From positions 1-64,000 of the forward strand of contig CAMIVR010000013.1 of NCBI GenBank assembly GCA_946402065.1: a DNA stretch of 64,000 nucleotides, read 5' to 3'. This document shows positions 62,667 through 64,000 of this stretch, piece by piece. The notes beneath the pieces are model-generated. The model saw only the letters and a program-made list of their open reading frames with translations. It was not told the DNA's origin and made no database searches. The DNA is from an uncultured Brevibacillus sp. (GTDB lineage: Bacteria > Bacillota > Bacilli > Brevibacillales > Brevibacillaceae). Each line of letters opens with the position of its first letter. Position 1 is the stretch's first letter. The translations under genes were made by a program, and so were the position numbers.

Positions 62667-64000
62667 TCAGGATTCGATACGAGGTGGTTTTTGCTGGTAT
62701 TTCCTGGCCCAATCGACGAGTGCGCGGGATTGAACTTCCTCCTGGTGGCGGATGGAAAACGCGGCACCTGCCGCGCTTGAAGCGAGACTCAGGCGATACG
62801 TCGCCAGGCCATTGAGCCGTTGAAACGGATTTTGGTTGTAGCCGCATGATTGGATCCTGTTTTTGCGGACGAACAGCCGGGTTATGTTAAGCCCGCCATA
62901 CCGCAGCAGCAGCTGATGATCGCTTACAGCCCAGCCGGCATTCCGATGAAGCAGCAAGCCGTGGGCAACCAGCAGCAGGGGAAGCAGCAGGGCGTAGCTG
63001 CCGTATGGAACGCGCAAAGCGACGGGTATGCTGATCAACAGACCGATGATCAGCCGGGGGATAACATAGTTTTTCCGCGAGCGTGCCGTCAGCGTGCTAC
63101 CGATATCCAGCCATTCGAACTGCGGGACATACTCCTGCAGAAATGCAGCCAATTCGCTCTTTGCTACCAAAGGAAAGAGAATGGTCGATTGGCTTTTCTC
63201 CATGCCGTAACCGGCGCTGACCACATGTACGGTGACAAGCCCAAACGGTCTGCGCAGCAAATCTTCGACGATGCGGATCGCCTGGATTCTGCTCATGGGA
63301 ATCGTCACTTGCTTGCGTTCCAATAGGCCGCGGACGATATGCAGCTTGTTGCCGTTTTTGCTGATGGTAAAGCCGGCGTATTTCAATACCGTCCCCAGCA
63401 CGGCCAGTACCCAAGCCGCGACGAGCACCACGATGATCATCCACATCAACGATTCTTTTTCAAACAACTCCATGACCATCTGAAAGACAGCCGTCTCTTT
63501 GAGCCAGTTGTGGACCTGCGAGTATAACGCAAGCAAAAGGGACATCGTTACGCCGATACTGCCTGATGTTGCTCCGAACAGGATCAGTTTGCCCGTCGAC
63601 AGCTTGCGCTTGGGCTGTTCGGCAGCCACCGGGTAAGCTGCTGAAGATGTGTCAGCGTGAACAGTCGCTTCCGCTGCTGTCGTCGCTCGCCCGCTGTTGA
63701 CTTGATCAAGCAGCTTCAGCTCGGACTTGATTCGCGCAGCTTCCGCCTTGCTGACGGCGTTCAGGATCGCTTCCGGTTTCTTGCCGCCTGCCGTCTCTAC
63801 TTGCAGCTTGGCGATCCCGGCGAGCCGATGGAGAATGCCCTCGGTCAGATCGATGCTTTGTATCCGGTCACGGGAAATGAAGATCGTCTTTCGTACAAAC
63901 AGGCCGTGCTCGACGTGCAGGACACCATCTTCAATCTGGTAAGTAAAGCGATACCAGGTGAAAACGCCCCAGGCGACGAGGAGCACGACAGCGACGATCA
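62667..64000 (-). CDS. membrane protein with three bacterial PH domains (YdbT type), 5' end outside
   Basis: Incomplete at its N-terminus: the frame is open to the right edge and begins mid-helix (IVAVVLLVAWGVFTWYRF). It has at least three PH-like modules, each after a membrane helix pair: VLHVEHGLFVRKTIFISRDRIQSID, LHIVRGLLERKQVTIPMSRIQAIRI and LLLRYGGLNITRLFVRKNRIQSC. This is the YdbT/YdbS architecture. Its job is not well known; homologues have been tied to antibiotic resistance and protection from toxins. A GTG at 63986 is inside the helix and is not the start. Confidence 0.85.
   Translation of the reverse strand, partial: IVAVVLLVAWGVFTWYRFTYQIEDGVLHVEHGLFVRKTIFISRDRIQSIDLTEGILHRLAGIAKLQVETAGGKKPEAILNAVSKAEAARIKSELKLLDQVNSGRATTAAEATVHADTSSAAYPVAAEQPKRKLSTGKLILFGATSGSIGVTMSLLLALYSQVHNWLKETAVFQMVMELFEKESLMWMIIVVLVAAWVLAVLGTVLKYAGFTISKNGNKLHIVRGLLERKQVTIPMSRIQAIRIVEDLLRRPFGLVTVHVVSAGYGMEKSQSTILFPLVAKSELAAFLQEYVPQFEWLDIGSTLTARSRKNYVIPRLIIGLLISIPVALRVPYGSYALLLPLLLVAHGLLLHRNAGWAVSDHQLLLRYGGLNITRLFVRKNRIQSCGYNQNPFQRLNGLATYRLSLASSAAGAAFSIRHQEEVQSRALVDWARKYQQKPPRIES

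Noticed and set aside
63986-63986. GTG as the start of the PH-domain protein
   Set aside because: The frame remains open to the window edge and the GTG falls inside a membrane helix, so the gene continues beyond the window.

Overview
The window looks like chromosomal DNA of a spore-forming Bacillota, most likely Brevibacillus or a close relative in the Paenibacillaceae. The reasons are strong GGAGG-type ribosome binding sites, frequent GTG and TTG starts, a tryptophan T-box leader, tRNA-regulated and Fur-type control, a four-part ECF transporter, moderate GC content, and protein families typical of that group. The genus is an inference. I see no rRNA, tRNA, CRISPR array, prophage or complete insertion sequence.

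Layout. 1-5.7 kb: small conserved genes (DUF92 membrane protein, GNAT, a protein with two P-loop halves, DinB, M20 deacylase) and a hairpin-rich, gene-free element at 3.4-3.8 kb. 5.8-6.7 kb: secreted LysM/SH3/NlpC wall hydrolase. 6.9-15.3 kb: a probable catabolic locus. A PAS-AAA-Fis sigma-54 activator is followed by a good -24/-12 promoter, a tartrate/malate-type decarboxylating dehydrogenase, a wrecked SDR gene, a dedicated ECF transporter (A1-A2-T-S), a P1-family peptidase and an M20 deacylase. 15.4-19.1 kb: a stalk-domain secreted protein and a polar amino acid ABC transporter. 19.1-21.7 kb: a three-gene dimethylamine monooxygenase-like operon. 22.1-23.9 kb: an exported phosphodiester glycosidase-like protein and a membrane-anchored partner.

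24.2-28.9 kb: iron alcohol dehydrogenase, APC permease, an unknown protein and an aldehyde dehydrogenase. 29-33.2 kb: a DinB remnant, RidA, and a Fur-box-controlled siderophore receptor with a fused FecCD permease but no ATPase. 33.4-38.7 kb: DUF2087/HTH regulator, GIY-YIG protein, acyl-CoA synthetase, TetR, T-box and trpS. 38.7-42.9 kb: a copper group (TauE/SafE protein, FixH-like lipoprotein, CopA) and WrbA.

43.0-53.8 kb is a tungsten/pterin island. It holds ferredoxin, a MoeB/ThiF-like E1, a tungstate ABC transporter (TupABC), a tungsten aldehyde ferredoxin oxidoreductase, a MoaD-like sulfur carrier, a 90-residue unknown partner that also ends in Gly-Gly, two MoeA proteins (one fused to a binding-protein domain) and MoaA. 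Together they would import tungstate, build the pterin cofactor, insert the metal, and supply both the enzyme and its electron carrier.

53.8-64 kb: YbaK, a convergent MsrA/fRMsr repair pair, a NosD-NosL-NosY-NosF copper maturation set without NosZ in view (NosL has a Met/His tandem-repeat tail), an ArsB/NhaD transporter with a short terminated leader, PdxK, and a PH-domain protein that runs off the right edge.
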